A program made the translations under genes and the position numbers. Shown piece by piece: positions 9,652-19,804 of a stretch of 64,000 nucleotides of DNA. The stretch is from Scilla litardierei (taxonomy: Eukaryota; Streptophyta; Magnoliopsida; Asparagales; Asparagaceae). The stretch lies in the NCBI GenBank assembly GCA_030789695.1, contig CM061142.1:570267281-570331280 (forward strand). Reading direction: 5' to 3'. The stretch's first letter is position 1. Each line of letters starts with the position of its first letter. The notes beneath the pieces are model-generated. The model had not been told where the DNA came from, did no database searches, and was given only the letters and a program-made list of their open reading frames with translations.

Positions 9652-11049
9652 TGTTTACGGGTGTTTTCTTACCGCTGAATTGTTGACTGGAGGGTGCGGG
9701 CTCAACGCGGTCAATGGGGACACGCGGGACCTCCGAGTTGTCGTAGTTGCCACGTGAGACGGAGATGACCCTTGGGGTCGGTCGATGGCGCTTTCGCTTG
9801 GGCAGGAAGGCGCGGTTCCCTTCTTCGACGTGCCGAGGGGTAGCCTCGACGGGACGACAACCTCCAGGATCGGTTGAAGGCAGAGTCACTCGGTGGGGGA
9901 CGTGCAGATCCTCGCGTTGGCTTGCCGATAGGTGGCCTCGACGGAGAGACGACCTCCTGTGGTGGAGATGAGCGGACTCGGGGACGAGGGCGCTCGGCTC
10001 CGGCTGGGTGGATGCTGAGGGGTAACCTCGGCATCGCTGGATCTCCTGGACCTGAATAGACGAGGGAGCTCGTCAGGGGGGTCAGACCTTGGTTCCGACT
10101 GATTCCCCTCTAATGCCAAATTCAGATCTGGTCTGATGGGAGCTTGGTGGGATCGAGCTTGGTTCGCGGAGAGACCAAGCGCCGATCCTCGGGTCGAGCT
10201 ATGGAGGAGAAGATTGTAAATGTGGAAGAAGGTGTAAGAGTGTACGAGATACCATTGTTGTAGATCTCAGGGGTCCGCGCCCCTTTCGATGACGCCACCC
10301 TCCCCTCCTCATACAGGCCAATCCTCCTAATAATGTGCCAAGATGTGACATCATGGCCATCATTCATGGGGACGTGCAAATGGGGAAGTGTTGACCCCCA
10401 CTAATGGCGCCCATTTGATGAGGGAATGAATGTCCTGAATGTGGCCATGATTGGCGAGTTAAGGCCATTAAGTCGGGCCATGATGACTAGAGTGATGGCC
10501 ATTTAAGTCGGGCCATTATTGGCGAGAGTGATGGCATCTGGCGGTTGCCATGTTTGGTGAATGCTTCCTTGATTTGGGCCCCGATTTCCTCCACTATGGA
10601 AGTAGGTAGTCTCTTTGTTGAGTATTGGTGTTTCATACCAATCTTATTTTGATGATGATCACAACATTATGTTGTTGCTAATGACTCTCATGTTTTAGTC
10701 TCTCAGTTTTATTTCAAGAATATCTTTCTTGGAGACTAATCACTTGGTGCAAGGATGAACATCAAGTGGAGAAGAGCCAAAGCTTGGACTTAAGGAGTGC
10801 CAAAGCTTGGAGATGATGGAGAGCAATCAAGGCATCAAGATTGAAGACTTAGGCTCTAAGGAAAGCATTGTAATCCATGTAATTTACTTTATTGCTTTCT
10901 CTCTCTTTTGAGTCTAGGATTAATGTAATGCCTTGTTAGATGGTTTACTCATTCATGCATATGCATCTAACCATCTTAGTAAGCCTTAGGATTATCATAG
11001 AATCCAACCTATTAGGTTCACTCTGTCCAAAGACTCATTTAGAGTCTCT

Positions 11050-11590
11050 GGCTTTTCATCAGTCGCCTGCTGAACGAAACTCAATTGACTGGGTGATTTC
11101 CAGTCGCCTGTAGATCCTTCTAAGTCGCCTGATATGCACAGCTCAAGTCAACATTTCAATTGACTCAAACTTGAGCTTTACGCACAGTCGACTACTGGTC
11201 AGTTTACAGTCGCCTGTATATTTACAGTCGCCTGTAGATTGGTCATCAGTCACATGTATAGCGTAAGTGCATTCTCTGCATCTCTCTGTTGTTTCTCCAT
11301 CTTATACAGCAGACGACTGATTAAGATTTTATAGTCGCCTGACTAATAGACAGTCGACTGTATTATTGACATCAGTCGCCTGTGTGCTTAACTGGAGAAA
11401 GAGCGCAGCTCTCTGTTTTATTCCATCCCCTACAGCAGTCGCCTGCTGAAGGATTAACAGGCGCCTGTCATGTTTTACAGTCGACTGTATCGACTTCATC
11501 AGTCGACTGTCCTGGCTCAGATTATAGCTGTTGGATATTTTCTAGTCGTTGATCAGTCGACTGTCTTTTGATCATCAGTCGACTGTTCCT
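11050..11590. repeat. About 17 dispersed CAGTCGACTG / CAGTCGCCTG motifs in the Copia-2 LTR
   Basis: Variants of the 10-mer recur every 20-50 bp. CAGTCGACTG is a perfect palindrome, and flanks often extend the symmetry: TACAG..CTGTA, AGCAG..CTGCT, TAGTC..GACTA. The same field occurs in the 3' LTR at about 15535-16075. It lies upstream of the TATA box, so a cluster of protein-binding sites is possible (inference). Confidence 0.85.
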
Positions 11591-11672
11591 ATCGTTTTCA
11601 CCCAGTTTCTAGCCGTTGCAGAATTGATTCTTTGGATGTTTTCTTGGGTTTTGGGGTTTGATATAGGGTTCC

Positions 11673-11680
11673 TATAAATA
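11673..11680 (+). promoter_or_regulatory. TATA box, Copia-2 5' LTR
   Basis: TATAAATA sits about 700 bp before the LTR end, downstream of the palindrome field. In the 3' LTR the matching site has decayed to an ATATATATAT run near 16150, so the two LTR promoters are no longer equal. Confidence 0.55.
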
Positions 11681-11864
11681 TAAGTGTGCTGCCATCTCTT
11701 ATATTTCTTGATGCTATTGAATATCTCAAGAGATCTATAAGCAACTCACAAACTCTCTCAATTCCCTCTCAAGAGCTCTCATTCATCATGCCTTGTATAC
11801 ATGCATGAGTAAGCATCTCAAGGCATAGGTAAGAGTATTTACTTTACTTGGTATAATTTGTGTC

Positions 11865-12166
11865 TCTAATTCTCTTTGTGGGAATTAGAACTTTCTCTCT
11901 TTGTGGGAGGTTGTCTCTTTGTGGGACTTAAGATATTCTCTTTGCGGGAATAACTCTCTTTGTAGGAGTAACTCTCTTTGTGGGAGTTTAGTGTCCTACT
12001 GTAGGGCTAACACTAATTCTCTGAGTGGGAGTTAGTGATTCTCTGTGTGGGAGTCTTGATCCTCGTGTAGGATTGGTTGGGTCCTTGTGTAGGGCATAAA
12101 TCATCTTTGTGGGGTATCTCCTTGTGAGATTTGTATTCACTTCTCTGTGTGGGAATATAGTGAATA
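11865..12166. repeat. Constant-loop, variable-stem hairpin array in Copia-2 LTR (loop CTCTTTGTGGG)
   Basis: An 11-nt core CTCTTTGTGGG, with variants such as CTCTGAGTGGG and CTCTTTGCGGG, recurs about ten times and is bracketed by changing inverted arms. Clearest units: TCTAATT/AATTAGA (11865-11889, 7 bp), TATT/AATA (11934-11952), CACTAATT/AGTTAGTG (12011-12037, 7 of 8). Degenerate units lie between. The array ends with a related TATTCACT/AGTGAATA hairpin (12134-12166, larger loop). A diverged copy is in the 3' LTR at about 16430-16710. Confidence 0.75.
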
Positions 12167-12372
12167 TTGGTGTGGCTGGATGTACCCAAGTTTGGGGAAT
12201 CAGGGTAAAACTTCGTGTTTGCGTTTGGATTGATTGTGCCTTTTAATTCCTCTTGCATTTATAATTCCGCATTTGCAAGTTAAATTTTAATTAGACAATT
12301 TTATTGTCATTACACTATTCATCCCCTCTAGTGTGTGTTGTTAGTATTGCAAGGGTAAGACGATCCTTACAA

Positions 12373-12385
12373 TTAGTATCAGAGC
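12373..12385 (+). promoter_or_regulatory. Primer binding site (degenerate tRNA-iMet type), Copia-2
   Basis: TTAGTATCAGAGC starts two bases after the LTR end. It differs from the usual TGGTATCAGAGC near its 5' edge, so priming may be weakened. Confidence 0.75.
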
Positions 12386-12407
12386 GAGGTTATAGTATAC
12401 TGCAACG

Positions 12408-12547
12408 ATGGCATTCAACGCTACATCCGCGTGCCATGAAGAAGGTCACTCAACCGTTCGACCCCCGCTCTTCAACGATGGCATTCAACGCTACATCCGC
12501 GTTCCATGAAGAAGGTCACTCAATCGTTCGACCCCCGCTCTTCAACG
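12408..12547 (+). repeat. 70-bp tandem duplication across the gag start
   Basis: The first 70 bp of gag (ATGGCATTCAACGCTACATC...) occurs twice, at 12408-12477 and 12478-12547, with a few substitutions. Because 70 is not a multiple of three, the first ATG runs into a wrong frame after the junction. The productive start is the second ATG. Confidence 0.9.
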
Positions 12548-14133
12548 GAACCAAATACCCTAGTTGGAAGATCAGGATGATGGTCTACTTGAAGGGTCAC
12601 GACCTTTGGGACATTATAGAGTCGCCTTTTGAGGAGCTTACTTCACCCGCGGCCTCGAGAACTAAAGCGGAGAAGGATTCGATCAGAGTCATTGCTAGGG
12701 CTATGTGTGTACTCCATTGCGCCCTCACTCCGGATGAGTTCGATCGCATCTCCATGGGCAAATCGGTCAACAGTATTTGGCATACTTTGAAGATCTCTCA
12801 TGAATTGTTTCTTCAGCATAAGGAGGAAGTTCAACCAACCAAGCACGAGAAGGAAAAGGGGGTTGCACTCCAAGTTGAGAAGGAGTCATTCAAGTGGAAA
12901 AATAATTTCCATCAAGATACTCCGAGTGAAGAAGATGATGATATTAGCGATGATGATTACATCGAACTTGCCAAGCAATTCAAGAATTTCAAGGCATTCC
13001 TCGAGGACAAACAAGGTATATCTTCGTCAAAGTTTGCCTCTCATTCTAACAAGTTGATTTGTTTCAATTTCAGTGGAAGAGGTCATGTTGTTACCGAATG
13101 CCCTTCCAAACCCACCAAAGATACCTATAAGGGTACAGGGAAGAAATTTTGGAAAGCCAAGTCCGAGGTCAAGAACCAAAAGAAGGGACTTATTGGCACA
13201 TTTGATGATTCTGATGTAGACACATCAAATGATGAAGAAGAATGTTGCTTCATGTCTAATGGGAAAGAGTTTTCATCAAGCTCAAGCGAGGAGGAAAGCG
13301 ATGAGGAAGTCGAGGAGGAAAGCAATGAGGAAGTTGAAGAGGAAAAGCCATCCTATAAGGAGCTTGAATATAGCCTAAATGTGGCCTCCAATTTGGCAAG
13401 TAAGTGCATCGATTCATATGTTAAAATGAAAGCTAAACTTTATAATGATATGAGTAGGGTGCATGATTTAGAATCGTCTAGTGTAAATATTCATGATGAA
13501 ATGCATGTTTGCGACACTAGTGAGAGAGACACACTTCTCTCTCAAGTTAAGGAATTGAGCCTTACAAATGAAAAACTTGTTGCTCAAAATCTTAGCTTAG
13601 AGTCTCACATTCAACAACTTACGTTGAAATGTGAAGAGGAATCCTGTAAGCTCATAAGCTTTGTGTATTCTAGGGATTCACTCCACGATTTGTTGGAAAA
13701 ACAACATCCGGCAAATCATAGAGGTGGTTTTGGTTATATTCAGAATGTGGTACCCAACCCCACCTCTAATTCCTCTTATGGTGCAAATACAAGAAATATT
13801 GCTAAAGCACCTAAGAAGAATCACCCTGCTTTCTTGTACAACAATAACATCAACATGAAGCATGTAGATCACGAGGTAATGAGGAAGAATGAAAAATCTT
13901 CATTTTTTGCTAAGAAGCAAAATCCTCATTCTTTGCATGCCAAGAAATTCATTTCTACACCTAAGCATGCCACATCCACCCCTCTCGCAAAGGCAAAACC
14001 ATTGCCTAGGAAATCCTTGAGATTATGGATTCCCACTAAGGTTAGTGTGCAAGAGAGGGATAGCTACATCAACTCTCTAGTTAGGGATGTGATCACCTCA
14101 TGTGATTACATTAGGAAATCAAACTCCTCTTGA
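12478..14133 (+). CDS. Copia-2 gag (SIRE-like, internally deleted)
   Basis: Capsid-type protein of a Ty1/Copia element. I start it at the second ATG (MAFNATSAFHEEGHSIVRPP) because the upstream copy is out of frame. The N-terminus has the PPLFNGTKYPSWKIRMMVYL motif of the DUF4219/UBN2 gag family. The following UBN2 region appears shortened: the sequence jumps from a SIWHTLKISHE segment to a charged KEEVQPTKHEKEKG segment with far fewer residues than SIRE-type gags have between these blocks. Then come an acidic stretch, a zinc knuckle (CFNFSGRGHVVTEC) whose second Cys has become Phe, a Ser/Glu-rich acidic block and a long helical region. The frame is open to the stop. No protease follows. Loss of the knuckle Cys should impair RNA binding. 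Confidence 0.8.
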   Translation: MAFNATSAFHEEGHSIVRPPLFNGTKYPSWKIRMMVYLKGHDLWDIIESPFEELTSPAASRTKAEKDSIRVIARAMCVLHCALTPDEFDRISMGKSVNSIWHTLKISHELFLQHKEEVQPTKHEKEKGVALQVEKESFKWKNNFHQDTPSEEDDDISDDDYIELAKQFKNFKAFLEDKQGISSSKFASHSNKLICFNFSGRGHVVTECPSKPTKDTYKGTGKKFWKAKSEVKNQKKGLIGTFDDSDVDTSNDEEECCFMSNGKEFSSSSSEEESDEEVEEESNEEVEEEKPSYKELEYSLNVASNLASKCIDSYVKMKAKLYNDMSRVHDLESSSVNIHDEMHVCDTSERDTLLSQVKELSLTNEKLVAQNLSLESHIQQLTLKCEEESCKLISFVYSRDSLHDLLEKQHPANHRGGFGYIQNVVPNPTSNSSYGANTRNIAKAPKKNHPAFLYNNNINMKHVDHEVMRKNEKSSFFAKKQNPHSLHAKKFISTPKHATSTPLAKAKPLPRKSLRLWIPTKVSVQERDSYINSLVRDVITSCDYIRKSNSS

Positions 14134-15081
14134 GTTTGGTTGCCTAATGTTTAGGTTCCTCACACATATGCATATTGCATGGGTATTGTGCTTGAATGTT
14201 TATTTTTAGCATACACATTGTTTGTGTGTGTTTCATGATTTTGAAAATATTTTCAAAACTTATTTTTTTCATGAAAATGAGGACCTTGGGGTTTATTGAC
14301 ATGCATGCATTTTTGATCCATGTGTATGTCAATGAGGGAGTTAATATGTTATATGTTTAAAGTATTTTAAGACATATTTTAACTCTCATTTCGGAGGTTA
14401 TTTGAGATCATTATTCACATTTGGTTGTTTTTGATCTCAAACCAAACCTCTTGTTTATTGCCAACATACCTCATGTTATATTTGTTTTGGCAATATTCTT
14501 TGTGTATCATTAAAGCTTGATTTTTCCATATCTATTGCTTTGATACACGTTCGGCCCATGGCTCCATTATTTGTATAATTGGTATTAGATCCTAGAAGTC
14601 AAAAGTTGACCATTTCTATGATCTAGGGGGAGCATGGGATAGTGAATTGATACTCACTAAAATTTTCAATTTGGTATCATACATATAATTCTTTTCTGGC
14701 ATATTGTCACATCTTAGTTAAGATGACAAAGGGGGATAGTTTTGATTTCCACCTTTTTGACGATGTCAAGGGGGATAGATATATGCATTATGTAAATATA
14801 TATGGGGAGATATATTCATATGCATATGGGGAGATATATATCTATGGGGAGAGATTTATGGGATTAGATAAACCTTGCATGTTTGCATGATAATTGTCTT
14901 TTACAATTGGTTTACAATTGGTTTATGTAATCCATGCCTATTATATGTCATCATGATCTTATTAGGTAGAATGAGTATTTACTATTGTGTAGCTCATTGT
15001 CTATTTGGTGCATATAAGTAGGGAGAGCTCATTAGCATTGTGCTTTAATACTTTGTATTTTACATAATGTGTGTCATCATC
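14134..15081 (+). other. Copia-2 3' untranslated spacer
   Basis: AT-rich sequence with no gene. It has repeated G-rich purine tracts (AAAGGGGGATAG near 14729-14740, CAAGGGGGATAG near 14768-14779, TATGGGGAGATATAT units near 14800-14850) that resemble the true polypurine tract downstream. This is where pol would lie in an autonomous relative. Confidence 0.6.
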
Positions 15082-15095
15082 AAAAAGGGGGAGAT
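15082..15095 (+). promoter_or_regulatory. Polypurine tract, Copia-2
   Basis: AAAAAGGGGGAGAT directly abuts the 3' LTR start TGTTGAG, the standard Copia arrangement. Confidence 0.9.
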
Positions 15096-16910
15096 TGTTG
15101 AGTATTGGTGTTTCATACCAATCTTATTTTGATGATGATCATAACATTATGTTGTTGCTAATGACTCTCATGTTTTAGTCTCTCAGTTTTATTTCAAGAA
15201 TATCTTTCTTGGAGACTAATCACTGGTGCAAGGATGGACATCAAGTGGAGAAGAGCCAAAGCTTGGACTCAAAGAGTGCCAAAGCTTGGAGATGATGGAG
15301 AGCAATCAAGGCATCAAGATTGAAGACTTAGACTCTAAGGAAAGCATTGTAATCCATGTAATTTACTTTATTGCTTTCTCTCTCTTTTCAGTCTAGGATT
15401 AATGTAATGCCTTATTAGATTGTTTACTCATTCATGCATATGCATCTAACCATCTTACTGAGCCTTAGGATTATCATAGAATCCAACCTATTAGGTTCAC
15501 TCTGTCCAAAGAGTCATTTGGAGTCTCTGGCTTTCCATCAGTCGCCTGTTGAAGGAAACTCAGTCGACTGGGTGATTTCCAGTCGCCTGTAGATCCTTCT
15601 AAGTCGCCTGATATGCACAGCTCAAGTCAACATTTCAATTGACTCAAACTTGAGCTTTACGCACAGTCGACTACGGGTCAGTTTACAGTCGCCTGTATAT
15701 TTACAGTCGCCTGTAGATTGGTCATCAGTCGCCTGTATAGCGTAAGTGCATTCTCTGCATCTCTCTGTTGTTTCTCCATCTAATACAGCAGACGACTGAT
15801 TAAGGTTTTACAGTCTCCTGACTAATAGACAGTCGATTGTATTATTGACATCAGTCGCCTGTGTGCTTGACTGGAGAAAGAGTGCAGCTCTCTGTGTTAT
15901 TCCATCCCCTGCAGCAGTCGCCTACTGAAGGATTAACAGGCGCATGTCCTGTTTTACAGTCGACTGTATTGACTTCATAAGTCAACTGTCCTGACTCAGA
16001 TTATAGCCGTTGGATATTTTCTAACCGTTGATCAGTCGACTGTCTTTTGATCATCAGTCGAATGTTCCTGTCGTTTTCGCCCAGTTTCTAGCCGTTGCAA
16101 AATTGATTCTTTGGCTGTTTTCTTGGGTTTTGGGGTTTGATATAGGGTTCATATATATATGAGTGTGCTACCATCTCTTATAATTTTTGATGCTATTGAA
16201 TATCTCAAGAGATCTATAAGCAAATCACAAACTCCCTCAATTCCCTCTCAAGAGCTCTCATTCATCTTCATGCATGAAGTCCAGCTCAAGGGAATTCATC
16301 CAAGTGCTCTCAAGCATATCTCAACACTTGGAGATCCTCTTCCATGCCTTGCATCCATTCATGAGTAAGCATCTTAAGGCATAGGTAAGAGTATTTACTT
16401 TACTTGGTACAATTTGTGTCTCTAATTATCTTTGTGGGAATTAGAACTTTCTCTCTTTGTGGGAGGTTGTCTCTTTGTGGGACTTAGGATATTCTCTTTG
16501 TGGGAGTAACTCTCTTTGTGGGAGTTTAGTGTCCTAGTGTAGGGCTAACCCTAATTCTCTGAGTGGGAGTTAGTGATTCTCTGTGTGGGAGTCTTGATCC
16601 TCGTGTAGGATTGGTTGGGTCCTTGTGTAGGGCATAAATCCTCTTTGTGGGGTATCTCCTTGTGAGATTTGTATTCACTTCTATGTGTGGGAATATAGTG
16701 AATATTGGTGTGGCTGGATGTACCCAAGTTTGGGGAACCAGGGTAAAACTTTGTGTTTGCGTTTGGATTGATTGTGCCTTTTAATTCCACTTGCATTTAT
16801 AATTCAGCATTTGCAAGTTAAATTTTAATTGGACAATTTTATTGCCATTACACTATTCACCCCCCTCTAGTGTGTGTTGTTAGTATTGCAAGGGTAAGGC
16901 GATCCTTACA
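15096..16910 (+). mobile_element. 3' LTR of Copia-2
   Basis: 1815 bp, TGTTGAG...CTTACA, followed by the CTCTT duplication. It carries the same palindrome field and hairpin array as the 5' LTR, with visible divergence, plus a segment near 16265-16345 missing from the 5' LTR. Confidence 0.9.
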
Positions 16911-17026
16911 CTCTTGGGCCTTCGTCTTGGGTGGAGAAGCATGGCCCGCCCGTAAGATCCTTGGGCCGGGGCCCCAAGGCCGTAGTAGATTAGGCTCCTC
17001 CGGGTCCGATCAAAATAGTAGTATCA

Positions 17027-18635
17027 GAACCTATGTCAAATTTTATATGATTTTGGGGTAGAACTTCATGATCTACAAGTATATAATTTTTTCGAAACCT
17101 AATTCAAGTTACAGTAACCCGAATTAAAGTAACAACAGACATCAGAATTTCAGAATTCCAAGGGAGATGGTTTTGATATGAATTTCAAGGGGTAATTTGT
17201 GAAATTGAGCCATAGCATATAAATTTGACTACCATATCACATAGTGAGTGAAAACATGCTATAAAAACATGATAGCCAGAACCAATTAATAGAATTCCAA
17301 ATCCAAATAGATTCCTACCTCAAAACTTGATTTTTCCATCTCTCCTTCTCTTTCTTCCTCCTCTACTTTCTTCTCTCTTCAAGAAAGCTTGGACTCCTCC
17401 TATTTGGGAATGGAAATTAGGGTTTTCATTTGAGGAAGGAGGAGAAAAGGGTAGGGGGTGGCCGGCATAGGCTAGGGAGGAAGAGGGGAAAAGAAAATGA
17501 AAGAAAGAAAAAGAAAAGAAAGATAAAGAAGAAGGAAGAAGCTTCACTCAAAATATCTCTCTCTAGAATCCCCCATAAGATAAGCATGCATCATTTTAAA
17601 TGACTAAAATACCCACTCCATATTCTCGGTATTTACAAGTTTGCCATTAATTTATGTACACACCTTTTTACTATACACATACACCCTCTTTGGTCTAAAT
17701 GACCATTTTGCCTCTCACTTTTCTAAAAATTTACGCGGATGCCATTAACCCCTAATCCCTTTTCACACAAGCATGGCTTCCCTACACACACCCATGCATG
17801 CCTACATATGCATATATGCACCACGCACACACGTCCAATACATACGCGTTATATAATACTCATGACGTCATTCACACTTCTCCCACATTCACGTCTCGCA
17901 TTCTCTTCTCTTAGCCACATATTACGCCACAACCCTCATACACTATGGTATATACATCAATATCCACATTTATTTCGTGCCTACTTATGCATCGTAAGTA
18001 GAAATACCACGTGGATTCAGCAGAATACATGTATAGTTTAAAATAGGGCATGACAATTTGTGAGTGACGGAACTCCTATGATTTGACATATCAGGGTTGC
18101 CAAAACACCAAGACTCTTGTCGACCCGCTCTACAAATTGGGTGAATTCCTTCTTGGTCACCTTAGGTTTCTAGGTGGCCTTTGTTGGTCTCTTTGGTCGG
18201 GACGTAGAGCCCAAGGCATCCTCCACCAGGATGCTGTTTGCTTTTTGTTTCTCCTTTGGACCTTAGATTGGTCTGGTATTGATGGGTCCAGCTGACATAG
18301 ATTTTTGATCGCTTCAGGATGTCGAGTTGGTTAACGATTTCACACAAGCGACACCAAACTGCTAAGGCCAAAAATGACCGAGACAGTTGTCTAGCTGATG
18401 TGGACCCTTCGTGCTGAGTCAGAGCCTCGTCAGCAAGTTGAATGGGAACATATGTTGGACGAATCAGGGTCAGTTGATGGATGGAGAATATCTTCCGATG
18501 CTCGATCGACCTTCGAGCGGCCTTTGTGTCAATGGATCGATGCTGGGACACTCGGAAACGACTCTCGCGGAATGTCGAGACTCGGTGATATGCACCACAA
18601 GGAAGCATCAGGGGGTCGGATCTGGGTTCTGACCC
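17027..18635. other. Unresolved degraded repeat sequence
   Basis: No convincing gene. At 17027-17580 there is AT-rich sequence with a 'GGTAGAACTTCATGATCTACAAG' stretch and polypyrimidine runs; at 17730-18050 a CA-rich stretch that ends GGGCATGACA, a possible minus-strand LTR start (TGTCATGCCC). From 18060 to 18635 GC content rises and a minus-strand frame is open (into Tat-3, up to 18797), but I do not recognise its product. Sequence resumes at 50347 after the Tat-3 insertion. Confidence 0.4.
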
Positions 18636-19769
18636 TGTTACGACCTGAAGATCGTGATAGTCCGACCTTCCGCCATGAACCACGTCCCTCCCAAACGGAT
18701 GGCCCACCCAATGACGGGGTGTCTCACGCCCAAGCTTTAGAAGCTTGTAGGGCGCCAGCTGGCTCGAAAGCCCCAGACTGCAGGGGGATGGGCGCACCTC
18801 GCCTTGCTCTCCCCCTGACAGAGGCGCTCGATCGCTCTCGCTCGATCTGTCGGGAACGGTGCGCTCGGGGCACGCCCGGACGGTGCAGCCTCGGATGTTT
18901 ACGGAGGCGCACCCGTCTCCCGCCCCCCGGTGATCCAGGATCCTTGTCTCCGCCCAGAGGATCGTCAGAGGGTCCTACCTCTGGGAGGCGCTCCTTCGGA
19001 TCCTTGGCTCATTGGACACGACAAACAACCTAGTATAAGGACGCGACTGACACTTACGCCGCCCGACCATCTGACAAAGCACCCCCCCTGGCTGTTGCGC
19101 CCCCTGACACTTAATGCTTTCGTCCCTGACACCCTGACAAAAGCGCCCCTGACTATTGCACCGTCTGACAAAAGCGTGGCTGACACTCATGTTCCCGACA
19201 TCCTCGTCCGAAGCTTCCACTGATAGCAGGGCCAGCTCAGCACGTCGAGTCAGCATGCCAGGTCAGCCCCACCGAACCGCCTCCCATTAGGTATAAATAC
19301 CCCCTCACTTCTTACGGTGAAGAGGTTGGCAATTTACTCTCAATCTCATTATTCACACACGAGAGCAGAGGTCGTCCATATCTTTGCTCTCCCACTCATA
19401 GCTCGTCACGTACGGTCGACTCACCCTTAGTCCGACCTGCGTGCCTAGCCCCCATTTTAAGTCCTATTACTGACTTAGGCATCAGAGAGGCTAAGGGTTG
19501 AACCCCAACCTAGCCTTTCTGACGAGTTGTTCATTGCGCAGGATAGCTCGTCCCCCGGCCTGTGGTCGCCTCCAGCTCCAGCAGTTCGACCTTCCTCACC
19601 CGCATCCTGTTGGATTTGACTCCGTGGTCTGCTTCAACGACAAGCTTAGCCTCATCCTCCCTCTAATCACCTGTCAAATAGCCTACCCTAATCCCTTCAT
19701 TAACATAACCACTGTGCCCTTGGTTCCCCCTAATACAAATTCATTGTACACGAGTTCTACCCTGCAACA
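18636..19769 (+). mobile_element. 5' LTR of Tat-3
   Basis: 1134 bp, TGTTACGACC...GCAACA. The 3' LTR copy has an extra stretch of about 40 bp (CCGAGAGGGCGCGGCCGGG..., near 30219-30262) and is otherwise closely similar. Confidence 0.95.
19292..19299 (+). promoter_or_regulatory. TATA box within an inverted repeat, Tat-3 LTR
   Basis: TATAAATA lies in GGTATAAATACC (19290-19301), whose GGTAT and ATACC arms are complementary. The same 12-mer is in the 3' LTR at 30598-30609. Confidence 0.65.
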
Positions 19770-19788
19770 ATTGGTGCCGTCTGTGGGA
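19770..19788 (+). promoter_or_regulatory. Primer binding site, Tat-3
   Basis: ATTGGTGCCGTCTGTGGGA directly follows the 5' LTR. The same class of site is seen in Tat-2. The priming tRNA is not assigned. Confidence 0.8.
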
Positions 19789-19804
19789 TAGAAAGGTCAC
19801 ACCC

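Larger units (their letters stand above)
10616..12371 (+). mobile_element. 5' LTR of Copia-2
   Basis: Starts TGTTGAGTATTGG and ends GATCCTTACA, 1756 bp. The 3' LTR is about 60 bp longer because it keeps a segment around 16265-16345 (GTCCAGCTCAAGGGAATTC...) absent here. The LTR contains a TATA box, a field of CAGTCGMCTG palindromes and a constant-loop hairpin array. Confidence 0.9.
10616..16910 (+). mobile_element. Copia-2: gag-only Ty1/Copia element (SIRE/Maximus-like)
   Basis: A complete LTR-to-LTR element of 6.3 kb. It has LTRs at both ends, a perfect five-base duplication CTCTT (10611-10615 and 16911-16915), an initiator-Met primer site, a long gag and a polypurine tract. There is no protease, integrase, RT or RNase H between gag and the 3' LTR, so it is non-autonomous. 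The long gag with acidic and coiled-coil parts, and the 3' spacer with several AAGGGGGATAG-like tracts, resemble the SIRE/Maximus lineage. It inserted into the Tat-2 LTR. Confidence 0.9.
9652..17026 (-). mobile_element. 5' LTR of Tat-2, split by Copia-2
   Basis: The minus-strand LTR begins TGATACTACT at 17026 and ends GTAAACA at 9652. It is interrupted between 10615 and 16916 by Copia-2. With that insertion removed it is about 1.08 kb. It shares start (TGATAC-AC-AT) and the AACAATTCAGCGGTAAGAAA-type end with the solo LTR at 55937-56782. The first base outside is 17027. Confidence 0.7.

Noticed and set aside
18162..18797. Minus-strand 211-codon open frame as a host gene
   Set aside because: It crosses the Tat-3 insertion edge at 18636, and the rest shows no domain I recognise.
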